DNA from: Gelidibacter salicanalis
Lineage (GTDB): Bacteria > Bacteroidota > Bacteroidia > Flavobacteriales > Flavobacteriaceae
DNA length: 64,000 nt
Assembly: GCF_007997285.1 (NCBI RefSeq)
Contig: NZ_VORX01000006.1
Coordinates: 168,571 to 232,570 of the forward strand
Direction: 5' to 3'
Below, piece after piece: positions 63,333 to 64,000 of the stretch. Below the pieces are notes generated by a model that searched no databases, had not been told where the DNA came from, and saw nothing but the letters and a program-made list of their open reading frames with translations. A program made the position numbers and the translations under genes. The first letter of the stretch is position 1; the number at the start of each line of letters is the position of its first letter.

Positions 63333-63441
63333 GGGCGTTCGGTCTGCCCTTGGGGGCAGCCCGCCGCGCTCTCGCCCCTCACTTTTTATAGCCGCACAGG
63401 CGGCTATAAAAGAGTTCATACAAGGGCTCCATCGCTAACGC
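63333..63441 (+). repeat. GGGCGTT...TAACGC intergenic repeat, copy 3 with internal hairpin
   Basis: It begins GGGCGTTCGGTCTGCCC and ends CCATCGCTAACGC, and includes CGCTCTCGC. It is longer than copies 1 and 2 because of the TTTATAGCCG/CGGCTATAAA hairpin (about 63385-63410). Confidence 0.65.
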
Positions 63442-63546
63442 GGGGCACGCGTTGGATTGGTGCAAGGTTAGTGTGGCATATAAATTAGGACGTAACATAT
63501 TCATTTTCAGAACTAAGAAAAAAAATATAAAAGAGTGTAGATTTAG

Positions 63547-63579
63547 TTTGTTTGTAAAGTAAAAAGGGTTGTATATTTG
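63547..63579 (+). promoter_or_regulatory. rRNA promoter P1
   Basis: TTTG (63547-63550), 21 bases, TATATTTG (63572-63579), followed by CACCCCG. A closely matching second promoter lies 125 bp downstream. Confidence 0.75.
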
Positions 63580-63674
63580 CACCCCGCAAACGATGTGTTT
63601 TACACTACAGAGTTTCGGAAAAGTGTTCATTAAAATCTTAAAATAACGAAGCGAAAATTTTTTCAAAAAAAGTT

Positions 63675-63704
63675 TTGCAGATTTAAAAAAGGGTTATATA
63701 TTTG
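63675..63704 (+). promoter_or_regulatory. rRNA promoter P2
   Basis: TTG (63675-63677), 19 bases, TATATTTG (63697-63704), followed by CACCCG. AAAGGGTT and TTTGCACCC flank the -7 element as in P1. The leader of about 185 bases to the 16S gene should carry processing signals. Confidence 0.8.
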
Positions 63705-63889
63705 CACCCGCTTAGCGATTGAGTTCGCTGAGAGAAACAAAGAAACAAGTTCATTAACATATTGGATTGACAGCGTAGCGAAGTACTGGAAACGGTATTA
63801 GCACAATAAAGAACAAACCATTTTGAGTACCAAACATTAAATTTCCTTTGGTCGTTGAAAAGTACTGAACTATAAGTTCAAAAAAATTA

Positions 63890-64000
63890 ACGATGAAGAG
63901 TTTGATCCTGGCTCAGGATGAACGCTAGCGGCAGGCCTAACACATGCAAGTCGAACGGTAACAGCACTTCGGTGGCTGACGAGTGGCGCACGGGTGAGTA
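63890..64000 (+). rRNA. rrs: 16S ribosomal RNA (5' end, cut by window)
   Basis: The universal 5' primer region AGAGTTTGATCCTGGCTCAG begins at 63897, and GCACGGGTGAGTA near 64000 matches the helix just past position 100. The 5' end is placed at about 63890 by counting back seven bases. The rest of the gene is outside the window. Confidence 0.98.

Noticed and set aside
63379..63666. A minus-strand frame of 95 codons in the rRNA control region
   Set aside because: It runs through the GGGCGTT repeat and rRNA promoter P1, so its sequence is explained by those elements.

Overview
The window looks like a chromosomal segment of a marine-type Flavobacteriaceae (Bacteroidota). The evidence is the gliding genes gldB-gldC next to nadE, two SusC/SusD pairs, a DUF2157/GDYXXLXY pair, promoters with the Bacteroidota -7 element TAnnTTTG, AT-rich DNA with little Shine-Dalgarno signal, and 16S rRNA beginning at the right end. 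No phage, insertion sequence, CRISPR array or tRNA was recognised.

Layout. 1-7.4 kb is housekeeping: a partial AsmA/DUF748-like protein, dnaG (its zinc-finger ligands are gone), a NarL-type regulator with an altered receiver site, nadE, gldB-gldC, a DUF4230 protein, a rhodanese and a TetR regulator. 7.4-21.4 kb is a phenylacetate catabolic cluster, all on the + strand: paaE-A-B-C-D-G-[four-helix-bundle gene]-H-I-[YpfJ metallopeptidase]-J-Z-[GIY-YIG gene]-F-Y. PaaABCE epoxidises phenylacetyl-CoA, PaaG isomerises it, PaaZ opens and oxidises the ring product, and PaaF/H/J finish beta-oxidation. PaaI and PaaY are thioesterases. No phenylacetate-CoA ligase (paaK) lies in the window. A TetR gene and a perfect inverted repeat over the paaE promoter suggest PaaR-type repression. 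21.4-25 kb carries E2 and a fused E1 of a branched-chain-type 2-oxoacid dehydrogenase.

25-49 kb is mostly core or conserved Bacteroidota genes: SulP transporter, DUF4136 lipoprotein, urocanate hydratase, DUF5522, a PLP deaminase, glucosaminidase-LysM lipoprotein, hemL, DUF2157/GDYXXLXY, a DUF5117-type metalloprotease, an EEP phosphatase, lysS, a Pmp3 peptide with a decayed tandem copy, lipB, a nucleoid-associated protein, OmpA-like protein, a large lipoprotein and rnhB. 49-63 kb holds two SusC/SusD loci with near-identical promoters and leaders, plus a Porin_10-type protein. 63.3-64 kb is the rRNA control region with two tandem promoters and the first about 110 bases of 16S rRNA.

The most unusual theme is repeats. 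The spacers of the paa cluster are filled with imperfect palindromes of a few families. Two small accessory genes sit inside matched repeats: the four-helix-bundle gene between 39-bp inverted arms (35/39 identical), and the GIY-YIG gene between two TGCGCA-N5-TGCGCA motifs. Related repeat families also occur in frame inside paaH and the E2 linker. Coordinates and motif matches were read by eye; no database search or alignment program was run.
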